Assembly (NCBI RefSeq): GCF_000218685.1 | Contig: NW_006763291.1 | Span: forward strand, 186,001-250,000 | Direction: 5' to 3' | DNA length: 64,000 bases | Source: Serpula lacrymans var. lacrymans S7.9 | Lineage: Eukaryota > Basidiomycota > Agaricomycetes > Boletales > Serpulaceae | In this document: piece after piece, positions 45,801 through 54,511 of the stretch | Layout of the letters: the number at the start of each line of letters is the position of its first letter | Numbering within the stretch: position 1 is the first letter of the stretch | Notes under the pieces: generated by a model | Told to the model about the DNA's origin: nothing | Databases searched by the model: none | The model's input: only the letters and a program-made list of their open reading frames with translations | Made by a program: the position numbers and the translations under genes

Positions 45801-45959
45801 AAAAGTGTGTGATGCTTACCTAATATTCGCATCCCTCAAGTTCGCACTATGAAATGACACAGGGAGTAGTTTCGAGCAAGCTGCGTTATATGGTGTATTA
45901 AGCTCGGAATGTACACATAGCAAGTAGGTATTTGTATTCGTACTGTATGAAGTAATGAA

Positions 45960-47295
45960 TGACTATGTTTTATTAAAAATGCAAAGAAACTAGTGATCGC
46001 GAGAATCTTGACTGTGCCCCTAGCTCGAGTCCAAGCTTCCATCTTGCTCACAGGGACCACTTCCACATGCAGTGTGCATGTTTTGCTGGAGAACGACAGA
46101 GATTTGAGCTATCAATATCCTTATGAGGTCCTTCTTCACTATGCCTCACCGGCCCCGAGGTATAGTCGAGTCTTGTACCCGGTGAATCTCCAGTTGAATA
46201 ATCAGCTTATCCTTGGTGAGCCGATTCAGTTCTTCTTCATTTGGCGTCAGGACTATTGCTGTGGCATTGCATTCAGCCTCTCGGCTCGCCTTCTTCTGTG
46301 CTTCCTTCTGCTGCCTCTGCAACCCTCTGCCTCTTTGCTTGGACCTCACCCTCTTCATGCTGAATGATCTCAAGGTGGCACTTCTTCTCGAGTCCAGTGC
46401 TATCAATTTCTCTCACGAGGCGCATGGCATGGCAAAAATCTTCTGAGGTGAATGTTGCGTCCACAAACAACTGCGTGTCATTGTGGCGGAATTGTGTGAT
46501 CACATTGTGCTGATGCATTGATAAGGTAGGTGTTGGAATACAAGCGAGGACAAGCTACTCGCCGCTTCACTAAGCTACTAAACAAACAATAGGATTTCTG
46601 TATATACGCTTGTATGTCTACGCTTTAAAGTGGGACAAGGATTTTTGTAAGACTGACGCTTTGGCGCGAGCAGCAGTATATAAGCCGCTCGCGCACAGAG
46701 GCTCACTTCAGACCTTTTCTATACGAGTCTGAAGTGAGTACCTCATAGCCTATCCCAACTACAATACTTTACTAATCATGTACCTAAAGATTATTGAACC
46801 ATAGGTACATGTTCCTGAATATAGACCTTTTCTATATGAGTCTGAAATTATTGAACCATAGGTAGGCTTATCTCGTGCACACAGCCGGAATACGCCAAGG
46901 GCCCCCTTGTTTGCGTCATTCGTTGCAGGCATCCATGCAGCATCACGCTCCTCAGTACTGGCTTGGTCAATTGTGCCGCCTGGCGCATATTCAGTTGTGA
47001 ATGACTCCCACTTGTTGAGTGTTCCCTGGAATAGGGCTAGTGTGATTGGATGCAGATGCTCAAGTTGTTCGGGTTTGGTCTAGTAAGTAAAACAACTGGG
47101 GATGAAGATATAAGCTAGGTATGTAATTGAATAAAAGGGATATCTCACCTCAGACTTCAAGAGAAGATCTGAGGTGTCTGCCTGACAACGAAAAGTCATA
47201 TATATGTGAAGACGGAAACAAATTTGCTGATGCGGTATATTAGGTGCACGGGCCACCTCTATCACTGGGCCTTCCCAGTTTGGCGCCTGTGCCAC
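45960..47295 (-). pseudogene. Second copy of the multicopy ORF family, inverted and interrupted
   Basis: On the minus strand an exon at about 47295-47150 (MAQAPNWEGPVIEVARAP) ends at a GTGAGA donor. After an intron, the read continues EQLEHLHPITLALFQG near 47050, EYAPGGTIDQ, then AWMPATNDANKGALG near 46915. A 336-base insertion (46531-46866) splits the frame. Beyond it, MHQHNVITQFRHNDTQLF and FTSEDFCHAMRLVREIDSTG run to EEGEPRG at 46147, with a stop. The 3' flank matches 15176-15483 down to 45960. Compared with the copy at 13945-15175, this one lacks the N-terminal half, which differs or was exchanged. Apart from the insertion no stop is seen in the shared part. Confidence 0.5.
46531..46866. 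mobile_element. Small inserted element, LTR-like, with TATA box and two perfect hairpins
   Basis: The copy at 14908-14925 shows the site without the insert. The bases GGTAGG occur on both sides (46525-46530 and 46861-46866), consistent with a target duplication. The insert starts TGTTGGAATACAAGC. It contains TATATAA (46677-46683) between GCGCGAGC (46664-46671) and GCTCGCGC (46687-46694). Then CTCACTTCAGA (46702-46712) pairs with TCTGAAGTGAG (46728-46738). ATTATTGAACCATAGGTA occurs twice near its end. It is most likely a solo LTR, though it does not end in CA. Confidence 0.6.
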
Positions 47296-47651
47296 ATCTC
47301 TTCATCACACTATGCCGTACGATGCTCGACTACTTCCTAATAAAACTAAGTGAAACTCAGCCGCTGCCCAAGAGGCTATAGAAACGACTTTATTATTTAC
47401 CTAAGTGAAACTACAATAGATGTTAGTTTAAGGTGATCTCTAATAAATGTAATGTAACATACCTCAGCCGCTGCCTGAGAGGCTATAGAAACAACTGAGG
47501 TATTTCTATACTAAACCCCCTACTACTTATAGTTGGAGGTGCTACTTGCTACAGTATAATGACTCCTAGGAGAACAATGGTTACTCCATGAAGTGGTGGC
47601 TATGCTCCATGGAGAACAATGGCTGCTTTGGCAGAGACTGGGTTTATCCGG
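47296..47651. other. Spacer with a 34-bp direct repeat
   Basis: CTCAGCCGCTGCCxxAGAGG followed by CTATAGAAACxACT occurs at 47357-47390 and 47463-47496 with three mismatches. There is no gene. It lies between the multicopy ORF copy and the Copia A 3' LTR. Confidence 0.5.
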
Positions 47652-49438
47652 TGTCGATGATGAGAACTGTTGTTAGAAAACCACACACAAAAACAAATTA
47701 ACAAACAATCCTCCCAGATTCCACGGAACTTGTTTATGGGCTTTGCCTCCTAGAACAGTGGGTGCTCTGGTTGTTCGTGGGGTGGTATGTATGAAGGTCC
47801 TTCAAAGTAAAACCCAGAGAGGTATGGGTGTGGGTTTTGAGGAGGAGGGATAATTGAATTTATAGAAGATGGGGGCTTAATAACGAGTATAGATGAGCAC
47901 TACCTTGCTAATTGTAGCACAAAGTAGGTTTGAGAATGACAAAGATGACAAGGTGACGAGGTTCCCAGTGATAGCAGGCTCCTGACGCACAAACTGTAGT
48001 GCTCAGAAGGACTCTAATCGAAAGGGATGACAGTGACTTTCAAAAATGACGAGTGACGATGACAGCAGATAGCAGTGGTAGCAGTGGGAAGTATTGTGAC
48101 CACACTGGATCACAAGTAGCAGAGTAGTGAACTTGAGATTTAGAGAAGAAGTCTGGAATCGAGTTCTTTGTTGTTTTTACAAGGTAAAATACAGGGGTTT
48201 ATATAGTGAAAAGAAAGGTAGGCTATGCACAGTATAGCTGCGCAAAAAGAATGAGAAAGAACATGAAGGAAGGAATGTACGCTGACAAATCCTGCGTAGT
48301 TGCTACAGGATAAGATCATCAAAATAAGGGAAAGAAAGGGATAGAACAATGAATGCTGAAAGTAATGTCACAGATTTGTACAGCCATAAAGTAAAGTCCA
48401 ATAGCAAAAAGAGAGCAAGAAAATCATGATGTCATGGGAAGATGCAGTAAAAAAAGGGCAAGGAAAAACACTATCAGTATCAACGCAGTTCCTTTATTGT
48501 CAGTCAGGCATTCTAAAAAATATGTGTCCATAAAAATGATTCAAAAATCAAAAATAATCGCACTGTAAATGAATGTTCTGCTGAAAAAAAAGAAACTGGA
48601 GCCACCGGTCCACCACCTAGTCCAAATCTGACAGTTCCATGGCTTTACCAATGGACTGGTTGTACTGGACCACCTGGTCAAGCGAGGGAGGGAGGGGAGT
48701 AGGTAGTTCCAATTTGGAACAAGTGAGTCCCAGGCAGCATGTGGTAGCTGTAGCTGTAGTGAAGACAATGGACAAAAGATAAGTGTACCCAAGTGAATGG
48801 GACAGCGATGAGCATGGGCGACGCAAGGGGATGAACCTTCTCCAGCTCAAAAACTACCCACCCACGCTCCAACCAGGCAAGACGAGTGACCGATGTTTTG
48901 ATAGTATGTGATGGCAGATTGACGTCATGAAGATGGACCTGTTGCCCTATTTGGACCGGCCGCCGGGGCTTTGCTGATATCAGCAGTGGCACGTGGTAGT
49001 CAACGGATCGGCGACGGAAGCAGATAGGAAGTGGTGACATCAGAAATGGTGGGGGTGCAAATAATATGAGGAGGAGGAGGGTGGAGGTGACGAACAAGTG
49101 GATTAGAATGGGGATCCAGAAACGACCATTGGGTGAGAATAAAAAGGAGAGGAAGGGGCCCATGGTGGGGCTAGGCAAAGGAAGGGGAGTAAGGGAAACG
49201 ACAAAAGTGAGGGCGCAATGCAATGTGTAGCCAGTGGCGACGCGAAAATTTGCCGAAATGCCGAAACACGGAAAGTACCAGATGGAAAAGCAAAGGTGAG
49301 CGTGACTGGATTGCCTAATAGAGGTGGTGCTGATCAGCCACAAGTTCGAAACAGGCAATATTAATTACTATTCCACGTGGCACTGTGCCTGTGTGGCGCA
49401 AAGGCGAGTCTTTTCGAATATTCGCTTCGTTATTGACA
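47652..49438 (-). repeat. 3' LTR of Copia A (1787 bases)
   Basis: On the minus strand it starts TGTCAATAACG at 49438 and ends CATCATCGACA at 47652. Three independent copies in the window define both limits. TATA box (CACTATATAAACCCC) near 48190-48204, leaving a very long U3 of about 1.24 kb. It follows the end of the Copia A pol frame at 49439-49549. Confidence 0.8.
48678..49358 (-). other. 226-codon open frame inside the Copia A LTR (copy 2)
   Basis: Same frame and length as 40020-40700, with roughly 25-30 amino-acid differences between the two. It starts MPVSNLWLISTTSIRQSS and ends TTYSPPSLA. The segment near residue 80-105 (FWIPILIHLFVTSTLLLLIL) could span a membrane. Confidence 0.2.
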
Positions 49439-49549
49439 CCTGTCCATGCTACCAATCAATTTTGGTGCATGACACCGGTTTTGTCACTCCCACTCGAGTG
49501 CAACTGTAGTCCCATAGCTTTAGAGAATTTCCAGTGTTTTTCATGAGTG
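49439..49549 (-). pseudogene. Last codons of Copia A pol, cut off by Gypsy C
   Basis: Read from the minus strand, the frame left at 56762 resumes here with HEKHWKFSKAMGLQLHS. This is the usual end of copia RNase H (KPL.. then HxKxxxxMGL). The AGGGG duplicate lies at 49550-49554. A purine-containing stretch (GGACAGG) precedes the LTR and may be the polypurine tract. Confidence 0.7.
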
Positions 49550-49554
49550 AGGGG

Positions 49555-49908
49555 TGTAAAACCCTTATCCCCTTTACCGAGCTAACGGAGGGACGAAGGT
49601 TCAAATCAAACAAGTAGCGTTACAAGATAGCAATTGAGAATTAATCAACAACTGAGGAAAGTATGTACATGATGGTCTACTATATATATGTTTCTGAAAG
49701 TCAGCCATGAGGTGCTGACTGATGTTCTTTGTAATGGTTCTAGACTTACGTCACATGATGGTCACGTGATCTGATATAACTACGTGTTATGTTATCCGCG
49801 CTAAAGCAGCAGCTTAACATATCTTATCTGTCATGTGATTTAGATATCAAAGAAAAATGAAAAAGGAAACTAGCGCTCAGACCAGCGCTTCTGGTTCAAG
49901 TCGTGACA
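49555..49908 (-). repeat. 3' LTR of Gypsy C (354 bases)
   Basis: Nearly identical to 56375-56761 except for a 33-base tandem-type difference (AGCCATGAGGTGCTGACTGA is present once here, twice in the other). TG..CA limits on the minus strand. Confidence 0.95.
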
Positions 49909-50713
49909 TTACCCCCTCCTTAGGACTTTCGTCCCGAAAGTAGGGGTCCATCTTTCCGTTTTCCCAATTAAACAATTGTTTTCGGACTCTAGTCGTTGTG
50001 AAGTTTTCAAAGGGTTGGAAATGTAATTGAAATCGGATCCGTCGAGGTGCACTAGGGTTGTGGTCGTGGAATGTTTTGACCTTGTCTGGTGAGTTGTTTA
50101 GATGTTGTTCGGGTTCCCACGTGCGTTCCTCTTTTGGATAATTCTTCCAATGTACTAAGTATTCCAATTTCCCTCGTTTTAGACGCGAGTCTAGAACTTC
50201 TTCGACTTCGTATTCTTCTTGTCCGTCTACTATTACCGGCGGTATCGGTTTAGGTTTCTGTTGGGAAGGGAACTGTGGTTCTTTGTACGGCGTGAGTTTT
50301 ATCTCATTGAAAACCGGATGAATAGGCCGCCATGTCGGTGGTAGCGCTAATCTATAGGCTGATTCGCCTATTTTTTCCAGTATTTCAAACGGACCGTGTC
50401 TCTTATCGTCCAGTTTCTTGGCTGGCCGATCTGTTGAGATATTGGTCGCTTCTACGTACACCTTATCTCCTACTCTATATTCCACTGCTTCTCTTTTCCT
50501 CTTATCGTACTGCTTCTTCATTTGTTCAGCTGCCTTTTGCAGCGATTCTTCTGCTTTCTTCCTTGTTTCTGTCATTCTCTTTACGAAATCTTCTGCATTT
50601 TTGTTCTTTACCCCCACTTTCACTACTTCCTGTGTTCTCGGATGATGTCGAATTGTGGTTCTTTGTACGGTGTAAGCTTTATCTCGTTGAAAACTGGATG
50701 AATAGGTCGCCAT
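49877..50713 (-). CDS. Gypsy C integrase C-terminus and chromodomain, displaced frame
   Basis: This 278-codon frame starts in the second copy of a 380-base duplication. It encodes the integrase C-terminal part (EAVEYRVGDKVYVEAT, KRHGPFEILEKIGESAYRL, RPIHPVFNEIKLTPY). A chromodomain follows (EYEVEEVLDSRLKRGKLEYL then VHWKNYPKEERTWEPEQHL) with the aromatic cage residues Tyr, Trp and Trp/Glu typical of chromovirus integrases, which steer insertion to marked chromatin (established for such domains). The frame then continues through the polypurine tract and ends 32 bases inside the 3' LTR. In an undamaged element it would be fused in frame to the main pol ORF. Because 380 is not a multiple of three, here it is out of frame, and only a ribosomal shift would join them. 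Confidence 0.8.
   Translation of the reverse strand: MATYSSSFQRDKAYTVQRTTIRHHPRTQEVVKVGVKNKNAEDFVKRMTETRKKAEESLQKAAEQMKKQYDKRKREAVEYRVGDKVYVEATNISTDRPAKKLDDKRHGPFEILEKIGESAYRLALPPTWRPIHPVFNEIKLTPYKEPQFPSQQKPKPIPPVIVDGQEEYEVEEVLDSRLKRGKLEYLVHWKNYPKEERTWEPEQHLNNSPDKVKTFHDHNPSAPRRIRFQLHFQPFENFTTTRVRKQLFNWENGKMDPYFRDESPKEGVMSRLEPEALV
49909..49921 (-). promoter_or_regulatory. Polypurine tract of Gypsy C
   Basis: AAGGAGGGGGTAA on the minus strand directly precedes the 3' LTR, the usual place for plus-strand priming. It is also coding. Confidence 0.75.
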
Positions 50714-51030
50714 GTCGGTGGTAGCGTTAATTTATATGCCGATTCGCCTATTTTTTCCAGTATTTCAAACGGACCGTGTCTCTTGTCGTCCAGTTTCTTA
50801 GCTGGTCGATCTGTTGAGATATTGGTCGCTTCTACGTACACCTTATCTCCTACTCTATATTCTACTGCTTCTCTTTTCTTCTTATCGTACTGCTTCTTCA
50901 TCTGTTCAGCTGCCTTTTGCAGCGACTTTTCTGCTCTCTTCCTTGTTTCTGTCATTCTCTTTACGAAATCTTCTGCGTTTTCGTTCTTTACCCCCACTTT
51001 CACTACTTCCTGTGTTCTCGGATGATGTCC
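50271..51030. repeat. 380-bp tandem duplication inside Gypsy C pol
   Basis: 50271-50650 and 50651-51030 are two copies of one segment with a constant offset of 380 bases. Both code for HHPRTQEVVKVGVKN to TPYKEPQF. They differ at roughly 15 positions (for example KNKNAE against KNENAE, AYRLAL against AYKLTL). Confidence 0.9.
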
Positions 51031-54000
51031 ATGATTCAGGTAGAACGGGCTATATCCCGTCGCAGAATGTTGTTTGTTATTGTAAGAGAATTCTGCTAGG
51101 GTAAGCCATTCTGCCCAATCATCTTGTTTATGGTTCACGAAGATTCTGAGATACTGTTCTATCTCTTGATTGATCCTCTCCGTTTGTCCATCTGTTTGTG
51201 GATGCCAAGCCGTTGATGGATTCGCTTTTATCTGAAGAAGCGTATGTAGATCTTTCATGAATTTTGAAACGAATTGCGGTCCCCGATCGGAGATGATCTT
51301 CTCGGGTATGCCGTGGTTTCTGAATACATGATCTCTAAATAGTTGTGCCACTCCTTCTGATGTGATTTCCATCTGCGTGGGAATTACTTTGATCATTTTG
51401 GTAAACCAATCTACTACTACCATTATCATGTTATATCCATTTGATTCTGGTAGCGGTCCGATCAGATCTACTGATATGATCTGCCACGGTTTATCCGGGA
51501 TCTCGTTTGGATGAAGCGGTGCTGCTTTCTTTTTATGGTCTGTCTTAGTCCTTTGGCAGACTTCGCATCCATCTACGTATCTCGTGATATCTCTGTCCAT
51601 GTAAGGCCACCAGTATTGTCGAGTGATCAACTCCTTTGTCTTATATCTTCCTGGATGGCCTGCAACAACAGAGTCGTGGTTTCTTCGGATAATCTCTTCC
51701 CTTAACGCGGCATCTTTCGGTACATAGATCCTGCCTTTGAATACTATGCAACCGTCTTCGTCTAGCCAGCCATCCTCTTTCCTTTCTATCTTTCCTTTCA
51801 TCTTTTTTATCAGCTCATCTACATTTCCTTTTCTCTTTGTAATCCACTTTGAAATCTCTAATTCCTTCTCTTGACTGTCTGCGATCCTTTGTCTTTGTTC
51901 TGGAGAGAGAGTCATTCTTACAAATAGTTTCTCATCCAGTAGCACGACGTCTTCATTGTCGTTTTCTCCTTTGTTATGATCTGATCGCCTCGAGAGAAGA
52001 TCTGCTTTTATATGCTTCCTTCCTGGCATATGATGTATTGTGAAGTGATACTGGCTCAACTCCGTCATCCACCGCGCTTGTCTCCTATTCAACTTCTTTG
52101 GTTCTTTGAAATACAGCAGATTTTGATGATCTGTCCATATCTCAAATTCCTCTTCTGCGTCTATTAAGTAATGTCTCCATTCGTTAAGTGCCGTCATGAT
52201 GGCAAGAAGTTCTTTGTCATAGATCTCGTAATTGCGTTCTGTGGGGTTTAACGCTTTCGAGAGGTATGCAATTGGCTTCCAGTCATCCTTTTGTCTTTGT
52301 GATAAGACAGCACCCATAGCGAAGTCACTACTGTCTGCTTCTACTTTGTATTGGCCATGTGGTACTGGGAGAGCTAACACTGGGGCTGAAGCTACACATT
52401 GTTTTAATGTGTTAAATGCTTCTTGTTGTTCATTTCCCCAAATGAAGTCCTCTTTTCCCGTTAACTTGGTCAATGGTTTGGCTACTTCCCCGAAGCCCTC
52501 TATGAATCTCCGATAGAAATTTACAAATCCCAAGAATGCTTGTATATCCTTTTTATTTTTGCATTCTGGCCATTTGCTAATCCCTTCTACTTTTACCGGA
52601 TCCATGCGAATTTCGTTCTCTGAGATGATCAGTCCCAGGTATTCCACTTCTGTCTGTTCGAAATCGCATTTCTCTGGTTTAAGATAGAGATGATTCTTTC
52701 TTAGGATTTCTAACACACGTCGCGTCGTTGCTCGGTGCATTTCTATATCCTTTGTGAATATCATGATATTGTCTAGATATATGATTACTAATCCTTCATC
52801 TATCAACTCTTTGAAAAGCGTGTTCATCATCGTTTGGAACGTGGCAGGGGAATTTGTCAGTCCGAAGAACATGACTAATGGTTCGAATAATCCCCGGTTT
52901 GTCCTAAACGCCGCTTTATGCTCGTCTCCTTCTCTCATTCGGATATTGTTATATCCCCATCTTACATCCAATTTTGTGAAGTATTTTGCTCCACTCAATT
53001 TGTCTACTAGTTCCCCGATCAACGGAAGTGGATATCTATTTTTGATAGTGATATCGTTTAGCTTCCTATAATCTTGAACTGGTCTCAACTTCCCGTCTTT
53101 CTTTTTAATGAAGAAGAATGGTGATGCAAATGGGGACTTCGATGGTCTTATCCGTCCCAATTCTAGATTCTCTTTTAGGAACGCATCTAGCTCTTCTTGC
53201 TCTCCTCTTGCTAATGGATAGATCTTGCAATCTAGGGAGTGATCTCCCGGTATTAGTTCGATTGCGTGATCCCATTGCCTTCTTTCAGGTAACGTGTCAA
53301 ACTCCTTTTTATCAAATACGTCTTTGTATTGATGAAGGTGTTTTGGCACTATCTTTTCGAATCCTCCTTCTTTTCGATCTTTGCCTGCAGCTTCTGCTAG
53401 TTTTTGTGCCATTGTGCCTTGGGCTCTTATATGGTAATATTGATCGTTGATCGTGGCATCTTCGAAATTATGGAGATTCACCTGTATCATCCTCTCATCT
53501 TCTCTCAGTTCCTCAAAGAATATTTCCGGATCCTCCTCTGGATCAGAGATTCGGATTCTCGGTCTGCATACTTCAGGACATCTTTCAAAGGTCAACTTCG
53601 ATTCTTTCCAGTCTATTTTAGGATTATGTTTGTTTAACCACTCATGTCCTAGAAACATTTTTCCGTTACCCAGATTGGTTACGGCAAGATGTATCTTCTC
53701 GATGTGTCCGTCGATTTCCATGAGTAGTATTACAAATTCATTGATGGCTCCGTTTTTATTAAGAGTTCCATCTGCATTATAGACTGGAATAGGTCTCGGT
53801 ATCTTCCTTGTCTCATATCTTTTGTCTTTCACAAATTGGGAGTCGATGCAACTCCCCGTGCATCCACTGTCCAATAGTGCTTCGACTGTTTCTGATTGGA
53901 GAGTATCTAATGTAGTAAGCTTACATTTCACGTTCATTTGATTGCCTTGGGTGCCCCTAATGTACTTTTTTGGGGAGGCAATTTCTATGATCGCTTGTAT

Positions 54001-54426
54001 AGCTTCTACTTTTGGTAACCGGTTGATTTCTTTTATCGTTTCCCGGGTTACTTCTCTCGCTCTCTTTTTATGTGTGCAGGCACTCAGAATCCCAATGGAT
54101 CTTTCTTCCTTTTGGTCTCTTAGCCTGTCTACTACCCATTTTGGGGTCCAAACTTCTGTTCTAGGTTTTTTTAAAGGGGCTCCTGACCTTTCTTCTACAG
54201 TCTCTGCTGCGTTTTTCTCCGTAGAGCTCGCCGCATCGGGTGTAGGAATCTTAGGTTCTATCGTAAATGCTGCACTTTTTAGTGATTCGCCCGCCGTCGA
54301 GACTGCGGATGTCTTATCACTCTGCGCCGCTTTTACTCTAGTTGCATCTTTTTCGTTTCGGATTTCTTTCTTTGTCTGAGTGGAAATAGTTTTATTATTA
54401 TCCGCGCTAAAGCTGCAGCTTAACAA
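50623..54426 (-). CDS. Gypsy C pol: protease, reverse transcriptase, RNase H, integrase
   Basis: This polyprotein of 1267 codons copies element RNA to DNA and inserts it. The protease active site is EALLDSGCTGSCID near residue 185. Reverse transcriptase blocks are RPSKSPFASPFFFIKKKDGK, VQDYRKLNDIT, RWGYNNIR and the catalytic-box equivalent IYLDNIMIF near 549. RNase H is EADSSDFAMGAVLSQ near 695 with later IWTDHQNL. The integrase zinc motif is HDSVVAGHPGRYKTKEL..CEVCQRTK near 920-960. Its catalytic residues are in SVDLIGPLP (987), SDRGPQF (1050) and TERINQEIE (1080). All catalytic residues are present. The last 120 residues are the first copy of the internal duplication, and the frame then ends out of register (QFDIIREHRK), losing the chromodomain. 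The start is placed at the first Met after gag. Gag and pol are in different reading contexts, 85 bases apart, so pol may be made by frameshift or reinitiation. Confidence 0.93.
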   Translation of the reverse strand: MLSCSFSADNNKTISTQTKKEIRNEKDATRVKAAQSDKTSAVSTAGESLKSAAFTIEPKIPTPDAASSTEKNAAETVEERSGAPLKKPRTEVWTPKWVVDRLRDQKEERSIGILSACTHKKRAREVTRETIKEINRLPKVEAIQAIIEIASPKKYIRGTQGNQMNVKCKLTTLDTLQSETVEALLDSGCTGSCIDSQFVKDKRYETRKIPRPIPVYNADGTLNKNGAINEFVILLMEIDGHIEKIHLAVTNLGNGKMFLGHEWLNKHNPKIDWKESKLTFERCPEVCRPRIRISDPEEDPEIFFEELREDERMIQVNLHNFEDATINDQYYHIRAQGTMAQKLAEAAGKDRKEGGFEKIVPKHLHQYKDVFDKKEFDTLPERRQWDHAIELIPGDHSLDCKIYPLARGEQEELDAFLKENLELGRIRPSKSPFASPFFFIKKKDGKLRPVQDYRKLNDITIKNRYPLPLIGELVDKLSGAKYFTKLDVRWGYNNIRMREGDEHKAAFRTNRGLFEPLVMFFGLTNSPATFQTMMNTLFKELIDEGLVIIYLDNIMIFTKDIEMHRATTRRVLEILRKNHLYLKPEKCDFEQTEVEYLGLIISENEIRMDPVKVEGISKWPECKNKKDIQAFLGFVNFYRRFIEGFGEVAKPLTKLTGKEDFIWGNEQQEAFNTLKQCVASAPVLALPVPHGQYKVEADSSDFAMGAVLSQRQKDDWKPIAYLSKALNPTERNYEIYDKELLAIMTALNEWRHYLIDAEEEFEIWTDHQNLLYFKEPKKLNRRQARWMTELSQYHFTIHHMPGRKHIKADLLSRRSDHNKGENDNEDVVLLDEKLFVRMTLSPEQRQRIADSQEKELEISKWITKRKGNVDELIKKMKGKIERKEDGWLDEDGCIVFKGRIYVPKDAALREEIIRRNHDSVVAGHPGRYKTKELITRQYWWPYMDRDITRYVDGCEVCQRTKTDHKKKAAPLHPNEIPDKPWQIISVDLIGPLPESNGYNMIMVVVDWFTKMIKVIPTQMEITSEGVAQLFRDHVFRNHGIPEKIISDRGPQFVSKFMKDLHTLLQIKANPSTAWHPQTDGQTERINQEIEQYLRIFVNHKQDDWAEWLTLAEFSYNNKQHSATGYSPFYLNHGHHPRTQEVVKVGVKNENAEDFVKRMTETRKRAEKSLQKAAEQMKKQYDKKKREAVEYRVGDKVYVEATNISTDRPAKKLDDKRHGPFEILEKIGESAYKLTLPPTWRPIHPVFNEIKLTPYKEPQFDIIREHRK

Positions 54427-54511
54427 TTCTGAGTCATATGTATCTACAGTTAAAGGAAGCGATTCGAAACGTTTTTAGGCTCAGTCGGTCGATGCGGTAC
54501 CGCTGGCCTCT

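Noticed and set aside
52754..52800. YLDN in Gypsy C RT as a disabling mutation
   Set aside because: Gypsy D has IDN at the same place, so Asn is probably normal in this clade.
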